Positions 1-8,040 of a stretch of DNA of 64,000 nt are shown here, piece by piece. Positions within the stretch are counted from its first letter, which is position 1. Every line of letters begins with the position of its first letter. The translations under genes and the position numbers were made by a program. The stretch is from positions 150,238 to 214,237 of IMG/VR virus record IMGVR_UViG_3300047548_001122; one strand, 5' to 3'. The notes under the pieces were generated by a model that searched no databases, was not told the DNA's origin, and was given only the letters and a program-made list of their open reading frames with translations. This DNA is from a virus.

Positions 1-2
1 AT

Positions 3-1061
3 ATGGACAGAAATTTTAGTGATGGTCTAAATTGTAATGATGATGATATTGTCACACTTGCAGGTGTAGAAGATCGTTCTGAATTCTTTTTGAGTGGTGT
101 ATCGTTAAACGACCATTACATTTCTAAAATTGTGAATGAGAGAACTCGTCTAAAGAAAAGTACAATTACATTCAGAGAATCGTTTATTTCCGATCATAAA
201 TCTTGGACAAAATTTTCAAGAGAAACGTATAAAGATTTACAAATCATTGAATTTAGTTCCGATGCTGGAATGATTATTGACAATTTGAGTGTATGTTTTA
301 TTGATTATTCGGTTAATTCAAACGCTGTAGATGTTAAAGTTTATGGTGATAAAGAATTTGTGGAGTTTCATCATAAACTTTTACATAAGAATTTTAATAC
401 TTCTAAATCTAACATAGAATGGATGTATTCTGGTGATGGAAGTTCAGTGAGTATTCCACTATCATCGGAAAAATTACCAGTAACAGAAATGTATCCTTTT
501 CTAAAAGATGAAACTGTAGAAGAATATTATGATAGATATATGAACTCTTCTGCTTCGATTTTGCTTTTGATTGGACCACCAGGTACCGGTAAAACAACTT
601 TCATTAGAGGTCTGTTGCACTATACTGGTAAAAACGCACTTGTTACTTATGATGAAAAACTTCTAGAAAAAGATTATGTGTTTGCTAGATTTCTGGAAGA
701 TGATGCCAACTTTATGATTATTGAAGATGCTGATAATTTTATCATCTCAAGAAAAGAAGGTAATACGATGATGCATCGATTCTTGAATGTTGGTGACGGT
801 CTTGTTGGTGTAAAAGGTAAAAAATTAATTTTCTCTACGAATCTACCTTCTATTGATGATATTGATTCTGCTTTGATTCGTCCTGGCCGTTGCTTTGATA
901 TTCTTCATTTCGATAACTATACTGAAGAACAGGCTAAGAACATTTCTAAAAAACTCAATATTGAATTGGTTAAGAAAGATAATGGAACTTATTCTTTGGC
1001 GGAAGTATTTCATAATGAAATTAAAGCACCAAAAAATACGAAAAAAATGGGTTTTTATTGA
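3..1061 (+). CDS. AAA+ ATPase, BCS1-like
   Basis: The C-terminal half is a clear AAA+ ATPase: Walker A GPPGTGKTT at about residues 191-199, Walker B FMIIEDAD at 237-244, a sensor-1 Asn near 280 and an RPGR arginine-finger-type motif near 293-296. The first 160 residues are not recognised. The arrangement (unknown N-terminal domain plus a BCS1-type ATPase) suggests a protein remodeller rather than a clamp loader; it does not resemble T4 gp44, although it sits where gp44 would be expected, directly before gp62. The ATG is at base 3, so a start further upstream, outside the window, cannot be excluded. Its stop overlaps the next ATG by one base (TGATG), implying coupled translation. ATPase identity is sure; substrate unknown. 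Confidence 0.85.
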   Translation: MDRNFSDGLNCNDDDIVTLAGVEDRSEFFLSGVSLNDHYISKIVNERTRLKKSTITFRESFISDHKSWTKFSRETYKDLQIIEFSSDAGMIIDNLSVCFIDYSVNSNAVDVKVYGDKEFVEFHHKLLHKNFNTSKSNIEWMYSGDGSSVSIPLSSEKLPVTEMYPFLKDETVEEYYDRYMNSSASILLLIGPPGTGKTTFIRGLLHYTGKNALVTYDEKLLEKDYVFARFLEDDANFMIIEDADNFIISRKEGNTMMHRFLNVGDGLVGVKGKKLIFSTNLPSIDDIDSALIRPGRCFDILHFDNYTEEQAKNISKKLNIELVKKDNGTYSLAEVFHNEIKAPKNTKKMGFY

Positions 1062-1444
1062 TGAGTCCCTTTGATTATGTTAATCAGATTCTACAGGGTA
1101 AGAAGAATCTGATTGTGGATGAAATTACTGAGAAAGACTATTCTCCGTTTCTGACAAACCGCAGTCTATCCTACCATATGGACTGTCTTATGTTTGCGAA
1201 TGAGATGAACACCCGCCATTTTGTTGACAAAAAACTTCAGAATGATTTTTTACTAAATACCATACGGTCAAGAAAAAGACCGTTTGCGAAGTGGGCTAAG
1301 TCTGAAAAAAGCGAAGATATAGAATGTATTAAACATTACTTCAATGTATCAGATTCTAAGGCTTTAGAAATCTCCCGTCTACTAAGCAAAGAACAAATCC
1401 AAGCCCTAAAACAAAAAATAGAAACCGGTGGATTGAGGAAATAA
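1061..1444 (+). CDS. 62: Clamp-loader small subunit (gp62-like)
   Basis: Small subunit of the T4-type sliding-clamp loader, which with gp44 loads the gp45 clamp for the polymerase. The 127-residue product carries features I know from T4-like phage gp62: an N-terminal PFDYVNQI segment, a YSPFLTNRSLSYHMD stretch and a KRPFAKWAKSEK stretch (T4 has YSKFMVENALS and KRYGKWAK). T4 gp62 is longer (about 187 residues); the short form is usual in the cyanophage-type branch. A TTG three bases upstream keeps the frame open, but the ATG at 1061 is preferred. Location immediately before regA matches T4-like gene order. gp44 and gp45 are not visible and may lie upstream. Confidence 0.85.
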   Translation: MSPFDYVNQILQGKKNLIVDEITEKDYSPFLTNRSLSYHMDCLMFANEMNTRHFVDKKLQNDFLLNTIRSRKRPFAKWAKSEKSEDIECIKHYFNVSDSKALEISRLLSKEQIQALKQKIETGGLRK

Positions 1445-1445
1445 A

Positions 1446-1847
1446 ATGGTAGATATTAATAAATTCGTAGAAGTTCAATTGGTAGAACAAGATGATTTTC
1501 TAAAGGTCAGAGAAACCTTAACCAGAATTGGTGTATCGTCAAGAAAAGAGAGAATTCTTTATCAGTCATGTCATATCTTGCACAAGCAAGGTAAATATTA
1601 TATTGTACATTTTAAAGAATTGTTTGCTCTTGATGGTAAACCTTCAAATATTACAGAGAATGATATACAAAGACGTAATGCTATCGCCAACCTTTTAGAA
1701 GAATGGGGATTAGTAAAAATCATGAACAAGAAAGTTATGGAAGATAACTTAGCACCAATACATCAAATTAAAATTATTTCCTTCAAGGAAAAAGATGATT
1801 GGGAATTAATACCAAAATACAATATAGGTAAAAAAGAAAAGATTTAA
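1446..1847 (+). CDS. regA: Translational repressor RegA
   Basis: RegA binds start regions of early phage mRNAs and blocks ribosome entry, switching early gene expression off. The 133-residue sequence tracks T4 RegA nearly block for block: DDFLKVRETLTRIGVSS, LYQSCHILHKQGKYYIVHFKELF, a RRNAIANLLEEWGLV segment and the C-terminal WELIPKYNIG. Length is close to T4 RegA (122 residues), with a short lysine-rich tail extra. It follows gp62 by one base, so the two are in one operon, as in T4. Likely targets would be the neighbouring replication genes; no target site was identified here. Confidence 0.95.
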   Translation: MVDINKFVEVQLVEQDDFLKVRETLTRIGVSSRKERILYQSCHILHKQGKYYIVHFKELFALDGKPSNITENDIQRRNAIANLLEEWGLVKIMNKKVMEDNLAPIHQIKIISFKEKDDWELIPKYNIGKKEKI

Positions 1848-1856
1848 GAAAAAGTC

Positions 1857-1885
1857 TTGACATAATATAAATATTGTTGTATAAT
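1857..1885 (+). promoter_or_regulatory. Consensus sigma70 promoter
   Basis: TTGACA (1857-1862) and TATAAT (1880-1885) are separated by exactly 17 bases, a perfect match to the bacterial housekeeping consensus. It starts 10 bases after regA ends and would drive the small gene at 1910, and possibly Hsp20 if the hairpin at 2087 is read through. Its perfection suggests an early promoter read by unmodified host RNA polymerase. Confidence 0.85.
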
Positions 1886-1909
1886 TGTGAAAAACGTTAT
1901 GGTGTTATC

Positions 1910-2092
1910 ATGAAAGAAAAAAAGATTCGACTGATAAATAAATATACAAAAGAGATTGTATATACAAGGGATTACGATAATGTAGTTAAAGAGGGTGTGA
2001 ATGAATTCATACAAGTCTTTAATGAAAGTAATCCCCAAAGAACTTATCTTGTCAATAGAGAAGCCTTTACTATTGACAAGAATAAGTCGTGA
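1910..2092 (+). CDS. Small hypothetical protein
   Basis: Sixty-residue, lysine-rich product of unknown function (begins MKEKKIRLINKY). The frame opens further upstream, but the ATG at 1910 is the first one downstream of the predicted transcription start of the promoter at 1857-1885. The Shine-Dalgarno sequence is weak. It is the first gene after a perfect sigma70 promoter and is followed at once by a hairpin, so it may be a short monocistronic early gene. Confidence 0.55.
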   Translation: MKEKKIRLINKYTKEIVYTRDYDNVVKEGVNEFIQVFNESNPQRTYLVNREAFTIDKNKS

Positions 2093-2115
2093 TGCCTTCG
2101 GGGTCACGAAATTTT
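2087..2115 (+). terminator. Rho-independent terminator after small early gene
   Basis: TCGTGA (2087-2092) pairs with TCACGA (2104-2109). Inside lies a GCC-TTCG-GG type tetraloop top, and the stem is followed by AATTTT. The 5' arm includes the stop codon of the gene ending at 2092. The T tract is short, so termination may be partial. Confidence 0.6.
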
Positions 2116-2140
2116 AACTTGCTTAATTAAGGAGAAAAAT

Positions 2141-2632
2141 ATGACACGTATTTCATTTGGACCTTTGTTCCATCAAACTCTTGGCTTTGAAAATTTCATT
2201 CGTGATGTTGAAAAACTTCTAGACACAGAAGTTAAGCCAACAACCTTTCCACCACATAACATTATCAAAGTAGATGAGAATCGTTATATCGTGGAACTTG
2301 CTGTTGCTGGTTTTTCAAAAGATGAAATTGAAATTACAAGGCAAGATGGTTCGTTGAAGATTGTTGGTAATAAAAATCATGAAGATATGGGACAAGCACA
2401 ATATCTATATCATGGAATTGCTGCACGTTCATTCACAAAAACAATTACGATTGCTGATACTGTAGAAGTTCACAGTTCAGAATTCAAAGATGGTGTTCTG
2501 CGTATTGGTCTTATTAATGTTATTCCAGAAAGTAAGAAACCAAAACGTATTGAAATTGGTAGTGAGTTGAAATTCTTTGAGCCACAATTGTTGCAAGAAG
2601 AAGTTTCCACTAAAACTAAAAAAGCAGCTTAA
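2141..2632 (+). CDS. Small heat-shock protein, Hsp20 family
   Basis: A 163-residue alpha-crystallin-type chaperone that would hold unfolding proteins during infection. The core beta-sandwich is visible: NIIKVDENRYIVELAVAGF and KDEIEIT (about residues 44-66), then GSLKIVGNK, and a GIAARSFTKTITIAD segment typical of IbpA-like proteins, followed by FKDGVLRIGL. The C-terminal IxI/V anchoring motif is represented weakly (KRIEIG). A strong AAGGAG precedes the ATG by 7-8 bases. Hsp20 genes beside gp62/regA/gp43 are common in cyanophage-type myoviruses. It is flanked by hairpins at 2087 and 2636, so it may be expressed as its own unit. Confidence 0.9.
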   Translation: MTRISFGPLFHQTLGFENFIRDVEKLLDTEVKPTTFPPHNIIKVDENRYIVELAVAGFSKDEIEITRQDGSLKIVGNKNHEDMGQAQYLYHGIAARSFTKTITIADTVEVHSSEFKDGVLRIGLINVIPESKKPKRIEIGSELKFFEPQLLQEEVSTKTKKAA

Positions 2633-2635
2633 ATT

Positions 2636-2660
2636 ATGGGGGCTCTGCCCCCATTTATGG
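2636..2660 (+). terminator. GC-rich hairpin after Hsp20 gene
   Basis: A near-perfect stem ATGGGGGC-TCT-GCCCCCAT (2636-2654) begins right after the Hsp20 stop codon and is followed by a short T-containing stretch (TTATGG). It is the most GC-rich stem in the area. It could be a terminator, or an mRNA 3'-end protecting hairpin, because the T tract is poor. Confidence 0.55.
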
Positions 2661-2672
2661 AGAAAATAATAT

Positions 2673-2861
2673 ATGATGAGAAAAGATCATAGCTTTCGTT
2701 TACCGAAAGAAGTCAAACGCTTGTTGTCTACTATGCCAAGTGCAGATTCGCACAAATACAAAAACCTAATGATTGAAGCAATCATCACAGGATCAAAAGA
2801 AGTTCCCAGAGAAAAGAAAAAAAATAGGAATAAATCAGTAGTTGAAATAGAATCTGAATAA
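2673..2861 (+). CDS. Small basic hypothetical protein
   Basis: Sixty-two residues, very rich in Lys/Arg, with an N-terminal FRLPKEVKRLL segment that looks like the strand-helix start of a ribbon-helix-helix DNA-binding fold; this is only a resemblance. A GGAG lies 11 bases before the ATG, and a second in-frame ATG follows at 2676. Its TAA overlaps the next ATG (TAATG), so it is coupled to the deaminase gene. Confidence 0.6.
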   Translation: MMRKDHSFRLPKEVKRLLSTMPSADSHKYKNLMIEAIITGSKEVPREKKKNRNKSVVEIESE

Positions 2862-3292
2862 TGAAACCAAAATTCCTTTCAGCTCACATGAAAGTTGCTG
2901 AAGTGTATTCGGAGCTTTCTTCAGCTAAGAGATTAAAGGTTGGTGCTGTAATTGTAAAAAACGATACAATTATAGGTATTGGTTATAACGGAACACCTTC
3001 AGGTTGGAATAACAATTGTGAATCACATATAATAAATGATGCCGGTGATTACGATTTGAAAACTAAACCAGAAGTGATTCACGCCGAATCAAATGCTATT
3101 TCCAAAGTTGCAAAATCTACAAACTCAACTGAAGGTTCATATATGTTTGTAACTCATGCACCTTGTTTGGAATGTGCAAAACTAATACACCAATCTGGAA
3201 TTACTAGAGTATATTATAAAAATACTTATAGAAATGATGATGGTGTAAAATTTTTAGAAAAATGCGGTGTTAAGATATTGAATATACAATGA
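2861..3292 (+). CDS. Deoxycytidylate (dCMP) deaminase
   Basis: Converts dCMP to dUMP, feeding thymidylate synthesis (a ThyX gene lies at 40137). The zinc-dependent cytidine-deaminase signature is complete: HAE at residues 74-76 (zinc His and catalytic Glu) and PCLEC at 101-105 (two zinc Cys). KVGAVIVKNDTIIGIGYNGTPSG is the typical N-terminal substrate-binding segment of dCMP/ComEB deaminases. Length of 143 residues is normal. It follows the preceding gene with a one-base overlap and belongs to the nucleotide-supply block before the polymerase. Confidence 0.92.
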   Translation: MKPKFLSAHMKVAEVYSELSSAKRLKVGAVIVKNDTIIGIGYNGTPSGWNNNCESHIINDAGDYDLKTKPEVIHAESNAISKVAKSTNSTEGSYMFVTHAPCLECAKLIHQSGITRVYYKNTYRNDDGVKFLEKCGVKILNIQ

Positions 3293-3306
3293 AAGAATAA
3301 AAAAAA

Positions 3307-3756
3307 ATGTTATGCTTACCTGATGATATGATAGGTAAACCAGTAGGATTTACCTGTTCAACCTTTGATCTACTTCATGCGGGACATATATTGATGCTTG
3401 CTGAATGTAAACAAATCTGCGATTATTTGATTGTTGGTTTACAAACTGACCCAACAATTGACCGACCAACAGTAAAAAATAAACCAATACAATCTGTAGT
3501 TGAGAGATACGTACAACTCTCTGCCGTCAAATTTGTTGATGAAATTATAGTTTATGAAACTGAAAAAGATTTAGAAGATTTGTTGATGTTTCTACCTATA
3601 ACGATTCGAATTTGTGGTGTAGAATATAAAGATAAACCTTTAACTGGTCTAGATATTTGTGAAAGTAGAGGAATAAAAACATACTATAATTCCAGAAGCC
3701 ATAGGTTTAGTTCAACTGAATTACGTAAGAGAGTTTATGAAAAGGAAAAATCATGA
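3307..3756 (+). CDS. Cytidylyltransferase-family protein (TagD-like)
   Basis: A 149-residue nucleotidyltransferase of the HxGH superfamily. CSTFDLLHAGHI (about residues 17-28) holds the HxGH nucleotide-binding motif, and HRFSSTELRKR near the C-terminus corresponds to the second signature (RTxGISTT in TagD). This family makes CDP-glycerol, CDP-ethanolamine or ADP-heptose-like activated groups; the true substrate here cannot be told. It may serve glycan modification with the sugar island at 15-21 kb, or nucleotide metabolism. It overlaps the next gene by four bases (ATGA). Confidence 0.85.
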   Translation: MLCLPDDMIGKPVGFTCSTFDLLHAGHILMLAECKQICDYLIVGLQTDPTIDRPTVKNKPIQSVVERYVQLSAVKFVDEIIVYETEKDLEDLLMFLPITIRICGVEYKDKPLTGLDICESRGIKTYYNSRSHRFSSTELRKRVYEKEKS

Positions 3757-4124
3757 GTAAAGTGTTTACGGATGTGGCAACATTCATGTCTGCTGCTGGG
3801 CAATCTATCAATCAAGATAATTCACAACAGGCAGAATTGTATTTGAAACTTATTGAGGAAGAATACGAAAAGGAATTTAAAGAAGCAAGGCAATTAAATG
3901 ATGATGTATTGACAATCGATGCATGTTTTGATACAATATGGGTTATCGTTGGTTATATGCTGTCGAGAGGTTGGGATTGTGAAAGAATATGGGACGAAGG
4001 TGCTCTAAGTAATCTCAAAAAGATTGATAGGGCAACACAAAAAGTTTTGAAGCGAGAAGATGGTAAAGTTTTGAAACCTGAAGGATGGCAACCTCCTGAT
4101 TTTAGTAAATTTGTTAAAAAATGA
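3753..4124 (+). CDS. MazG-like NTP pyrophosphohydrolase
   Basis: A 123-residue all-alpha NTP-PPase. The metal-binding pattern EEEYEKEF (about residues 35-42) followed by a DACFDTIWV segment (56-64) corresponds to the ExxE...ExxD signature of the MazG/HisE group. The C-terminal SNLKKIDRATQKVLKREDGKVLKPEGWQPPD tail, split by charged residues, is characteristic of phage members. Such enzymes cleave (d)NTPs to monophosphates; in phages they are thought to recycle host nucleotides or lower alarmone levels. Good AAGGA ribosome site. A second MazG-like gene lies at 61185. Confidence 0.8.
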   Translation: MSKVFTDVATFMSAAGQSINQDNSQQAELYLKLIEEEYEKEFKEARQLNDDVLTIDACFDTIWVIVGYMLSRGWDCERIWDEGALSNLKKIDRATQKVLKREDGKVLKPEGWQPPDFSKFVKK

Positions 4125-4138
4125 AAGGCATCAATATA

Positions 4139-4360
4139 ATGAATGAAGTAATTAAAAAACTCGTAGAAACAAATAAAAACATTACTAAAGCTTACAAGTA
4201 TGATTTGTTTTACCGCGACTATGATGACATGGTAGAACTAATTGGTCTTGTTGATGACCCAACTTATGACATGAAAGATTTTGAAGGTAGGGAAATGTTA
4301 TTCCCTAAACGTTGGTTAACTCTAGAAGTATATGATTCGAAAATGGAGATTTCAGTATAA
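4139..4360 (+). CDS. Hypothetical protein
   Basis: Seventy-three residues, acidic, no recognised domain. An ATG at 4121 in the same frame overlaps the previous stop (ATGA), but AAAGG lies 9 bases before the ATG at 4139, which I prefer. It ends with a one-base overlap onto the next gene, so it is part of the run leading to the polymerase gene. Confidence 0.65.
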   Translation: MNEVIKKLVETNKNITKAYKYDLFYRDYDDMVELIGLVDDPTYDMKDFEGREMLFPKRWLTLEVYDSKMEISV

Positions 4361-4665
4361 TGGCTATTAAACTAATTACATTTAAAACCAATCAAACACT
4401 TATCGGTTCAGTAACCGATAATGATGACTTTGAAACAGTCACCATTCGTGAACCAGTACAAGTAGTTGTTGTACCTCCACGGTCACAAACCGACCAAGGT
4501 GGAATTGCTTTTTCTCCTTATCTGGAATACAGTAGTGAATTTAAAACGGGAATCAAACTCAATAAGTCTGATATTTTGTGTATCAATACTCCACTGGTTG
4601 AATTGGAAAATCAATACAATCAAATTTTCGGTTCAGGAATTCAAATCGCATCAACACTCGTTTAA
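4360..4665 (+). CDS. Conserved T4-like phage protein upstream of gp43
   Basis: A 101-residue protein of a type I know from cyanophage-like myoviruses, where it is encoded near the polymerase gene. Features: N-terminal IKLITFKTNQTLIGSV, a SPYLEYSSEFKTGIKL middle and a C-terminal LENQYNQIFGSGIQIA. The short beta-rich N-terminal half has been compared with an LSm-like fold, but that is inference and no RNA-binding role is shown. The polymerase ATG follows the TAA directly, with no gap. Confidence 0.75.
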   Translation: MAIKLITFKTNQTLIGSVTDNDDFETVTIREPVQVVVVPPRSQTDQGGIAFSPYLEYSSEFKTGIKLNKSDILCINTPLVELENQYNQIFGSGIQIASTLV

Positions 4666-7221
4666 ATGAAAAAATATTACACCAACGTTTCGACATACGG
4701 AAATAATATTCTATTTCGAGGTGTAAAAGACGGTCGGAGAGTTAAGATGAAAATCCAATACTCTCCGACTTTGTTTTTACCGACAAATAAAACTACTGAA
4801 TGGAAAAATCTATTTGGTGAGAGTCTTGAACCAAAAAGGTTTGAGACTATTCGTGATACTAGAGATTTTATCAAACGTTATGATGAGGTGTCAAATTTTA
4901 AAATTTATGGTAATTCAAGTTTTGAATATGCTTTTATTGCTGACACACAACCAGGAATGATCGACTGGAATATTAATGACTTAAAAGTTTCTATTATTGA
5001 TATTGAGGTCGGATCAGAAAATGGTTTTCCTGACCCATACAAAGCAACAGAGCCAATTACAGCTATTGCTATTCGTGATTTGAATGGTGACATGGTGGTT
5101 TATGGTTGTGGTGACTATGATAAAGAAAAAGATGAAACGAACAAAGATAAGAATGTTAAGTATGTGAAGTGTCGTGATGAATATACTCTTTGTAAAACTT
5201 TTCTTGATGATTGGGAGAAAGATTATCCTGATGTAATTTCTGGTTGGAATATTAAGTTCTTTGATATTCCATATTTGGTCAATCGTTTCAATCGTATTCT
5301 TGGTGAAGAAGTTACTAAAAAACTTTCACCTTGGAATAATGTTTACGGCCGAGAAAAAATCATACGTGGTAAAAATATGACTTCGTATGATTTAACTGGT
5401 GTAGCTACACTAGATTATATTGAATTGTATAAGTGGTATGCGCCTGGCGGTAAATCGCAAGAGTCTTATCGATTGGATAATATTGCTCACGTAGAACTAG
5501 GTAAGAAAAAGATTGATTACTCAGAATATGATAATCTACACCAACTATATCGTTTAAACTATCAAAAGTTTATTGAGTATAACATCGTTGACGTTGAACT
5601 TGTTTTTGAACTAGAGAGTAAATTAAAACTCATTGAACTTGGTTTGACTCTTGCTTACGATACGAAAACTAATTACGAAGATATTTTTGCTCAAACTAGA
5701 ATGTGGGATTCAATGATATATTCTTATTTGTTTGAGAAAAATATTATCGTACCACCCAAGATTATAAAAAATAAAACAGAGGCTTTTGAAGGTGCTTATG
5801 TTAAAGAACCTCAAGTTGGTATGCATAATTATGTGGCAAGTTTCGACTTGAATAGTCTATATCCTCATTTGATGATGCAATATAATATTTCACCAGAAAC
5901 ACTGATTAATCATGAAGATTACACAGATGACATGCGTGAAATTCTAGGTCAAGTTATTAATGTTGATCGAATGATTGACAGAAAGATCGACACTAGAAAA
6001 CTAAAAGATGTTACGATAACACCTAATGGCCAATTCTTCAGAACAGACATTCAAGGTTTTCTTCCTAAAATGTTGGAAGAAATGTACGAAGATCGGAAGA
6101 AGTTTAAGAAATTAATGTTGAAGTCTAAACAAGATTATGAAAATGAAACTGATGAATTTAAGAAATACGAAATTAAAAAACTTATTGCCAGATACGACAA
6201 CCTACAGTTGGCTAAAAAGGTATCACTTAATAGTGCTTACGGTGCTTTGGGTTCTCAATATTTTAGGTTTTATGATTTGCGTATGGCCTTGGGTGTCACC
6301 ACTGCTGGTCAACTAAGTATTCGTTGGATCGAAAAAGCATTAAATGAATACTTAAATAAATTATTAAAATCAGAAAATGAAGATTATGTTATCGCCTCTG
6401 ATACAGACTCGATTTATCTCCGTCTTGGTGAGCTTGTTGATTCGGTCTTTAAAGACAAATCGAATTCTAATGCAATCATCGCCTTCATGGATAAAGTCTG
6501 TGAACAGAAAATACAACCTTTTATTGATAAGAGTTATCAAGAACTTGCTTCGTATGTTAACGCATACTCACAAAAAATGCAAATGAAACGTGAAGGTCTT
6601 TCTGATAAAGGTATTTGGACAGCAAAGAAAAGATATATTCTAAACGTGTACAACAATGAGGGTGTTCAATACAAAGAACCTCAAATCAAAGTTATGGGTT
6701 TGGAAATGGTAAAGTCATCGACTCCTGCTGCTATACGAGAAAAGATGAAAGAAGTAATTCAGTTAATGATGAAGGGTAGTGAAAGTGATGTTCAAGAATT
6801 TATTTTGAACTTCCGGGAAGAGTTTAAGAAACTGCCTCCTGAAGATATATCTTTTCCCCGCGGATTAAATGGGTTGACAGATTACGCTGATTCTGTTATG
6901 ATGTATAAGAAAGGCACACCTATACATGTACGTGGTGCAATTCTTTATAACCATTATTTGAAAAAGTATGAACTTCTGAAAAAGTATCCTTTAATTCAAG
7001 AAGGTGAAAAACTAAAGTTTACTTATTTGAAAGTACCTAATCATTTTAAAGAGGATGTCATTTCGTATCCAGGTAGATTACCTAAAGAGTTTAACTTGAG
7101 TGAATATATTGATTATGAAACTCAGTTTAGTAAGGCTTTCGTTGAACCTGTTAAAGTTATACTTGATTGTATGGGATGGCAAGTTGAGAAACAAAATTCT
7201 ATAGAGAGTTTTTTTGGATAG
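4666..7221 (+). CDS. 43: DNA polymerase, family B (gp43)
   Basis: Replicative polymerase with proofreading. The exonuclease motif I DIE is at residues 112-114; WNIKFFDIPYLVNRF is the Exo II region and YNIVDVELVFEL the Exo III region. Polymerase motif A DLNSLYPHLMM begins at Asp394, motif B KKVSLNSAYGALG is near 517-529, and motif C SDTDS has its Asp pair at 579 and 581. At 851 residues it is near T4 gp43 (898). The ATG abuts the previous stop without a spacer, so translation is probably coupled, and the neighbouring RegA may regulate it. No intein or split is seen. Confidence 0.97.
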   Translation: MKKYYTNVSTYGNNILFRGVKDGRRVKMKIQYSPTLFLPTNKTTEWKNLFGESLEPKRFETIRDTRDFIKRYDEVSNFKIYGNSSFEYAFIADTQPGMIDWNINDLKVSIIDIEVGSENGFPDPYKATEPITAIAIRDLNGDMVVYGCGDYDKEKDETNKDKNVKYVKCRDEYTLCKTFLDDWEKDYPDVISGWNIKFFDIPYLVNRFNRILGEEVTKKLSPWNNVYGREKIIRGKNMTSYDLTGVATLDYIELYKWYAPGGKSQESYRLDNIAHVELGKKKIDYSEYDNLHQLYRLNYQKFIEYNIVDVELVFELESKLKLIELGLTLAYDTKTNYEDIFAQTRMWDSMIYSYLFEKNIIVPPKIIKNKTEAFEGAYVKEPQVGMHNYVASFDLNSLYPHLMMQYNISPETLINHEDYTDDMREILGQVINVDRMIDRKIDTRKLKDVTITPNGQFFRTDIQGFLPKMLEEMYEDRKKFKKLMLKSKQDYENETDEFKKYEIKKLIARYDNLQLAKKVSLNSAYGALGSQYFRFYDLRMALGVTTAGQLSIRWIEKALNEYLNKLLKSENEDYVIASDTDSIYLRLGELVDSVFKDKSNSNAIIAFMDKVCEQKIQPFIDKSYQELASYVNAYSQKMQMKREGLSDKGIWTAKKRYILNVYNNEGVQYKEPQIKVMGLEMVKSSTPAAIREKMKEVIQLMMKGSESDVQEFILNFREEFKKLPPEDISFPRGLNGLTDYADSVMMYKKGTPIHVRGAILYNHYLKKYELLKKYPLIQEGEKLKFTYLKVPNHFKEDVISYPGRLPKEFNLSEYIDYETQFSKAFVEPVKVILDCMGWQVEKQNSIESFFG

Positions 7222-7224
7222 ATT

Positions 7225-8040
7225 ATGTTACAAGTGATATTTCCTTTTGTTACTGCGGTGGCTTTATCGGCCATCGCAGCTTATTATTCCGTTATAGGTT
7301 TAGCACAAATATTTCCTGGTTCTTTTTGGCCAATCATTATCATGGGGTCTGTATTAGAACTGTCCAAGTTAGTGACAGTTTCATGGTTATACAACAATTG
7401 GACAGATACAATTGGAGTTATGAAATACTATTTTTTGGTATCTATAATTCTTTTAATGACTATTACCTCAATGGGTATTTTTGGTTACCTTTCAAAGGCT
7501 CATTTGGAAACAAATATAATTGTAGGTGCTAATAGTGTTCAAATCAAAACATTAGAACAACAAGAAAAGATAGTAAAAGAAAGACTCGATTACCTATTAA
7601 AAAGAGCTGGCGATCCTGCAACTGCATCTAAAAAGATAGATAAACAAATACAAGAAACGCAACAAGAATTAAAAGAAATAAATGAAAAGAAGTTGCCTCT
7701 ATTAACTGAAGAGAATAAACTAACGGCAGAAATAGGCCCAATTAAATATATTGCCGAGGCTTTATACACAAAAGATGATCCAAACTTTATAGATAAAGCT
7801 GTACGTTTCGTAATACTAATCATCATAGTTGTTTTTGATCCACTGGCAGTTCTTCTTTTGATCGCTTCAAATCAATCGTATAGAAAATACAAAGTGAAAA
7901 ATGAACCAGAGGAAAATAAAAAAACACCCAAGAAGAAAAAGGTTGACAACTCTACAGCACCTAGTGTAGAATTGTTTGCGAAAGAAGATTCAGAATTAAT
8001 ACCTAAATCAAAGATTGCTAATATTGGAGAAATACAATGA
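7225..8040 (+). CDS. Membrane protein with coiled-coil loop
   Basis: A 271-residue protein with about four membrane segments: residues 4-30, 33-55 and 68-92 near the N-terminus and one at about 190-212. Between the third and fourth lies a roughly 95-residue, Lys/Glu-rich coiled-coil stretch. A charged, Lys/Pro-rich tail follows. Genes of this kind stand between polymerase and UvsX in several aquatic T4-like phages, but no function is known to me. A role in anchoring replication to the membrane would be speculation. It overlaps uvsX by four bases. Confidence 0.75.
   Translation: MLQVIFPFVTAVALSAIAAYYSVIGLAQIFPGSFWPIIIMGSVLELSKLVTVSWLYNNWTDTIGVMKYYFLVSIILLMTITSMGIFGYLSKAHLETNIIVGANSVQIKTLEQQEKIVKERLDYLLKRAGDPATASKKIDKQIQETQQELKEINEKKLPLLTEENKLTAEIGPIKYIAEALYTKDDPNFIDKAVRFVILIIIVVFDPLAVLLLIASNQSYRKYKVKNEPEENKKTPKKKKVDNSTAPSVELFAKEDSELIPKSKIANIGEIQ

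Noticed and set aside
3-1061. First gene as clamp-loader large subunit gp44
   Set aside because: It precedes gp62 as gp44 would, but Walker A/B context and the RPGR region look BCS1-like, not gp44-like, and the N-terminal 160 residues do not fit gp44.
4466-4669. Alternative plus-strand frame upstream of the polymerase
   Set aside because: Shadow of the conserved gene at 4360; no ribosome site and unnatural composition.
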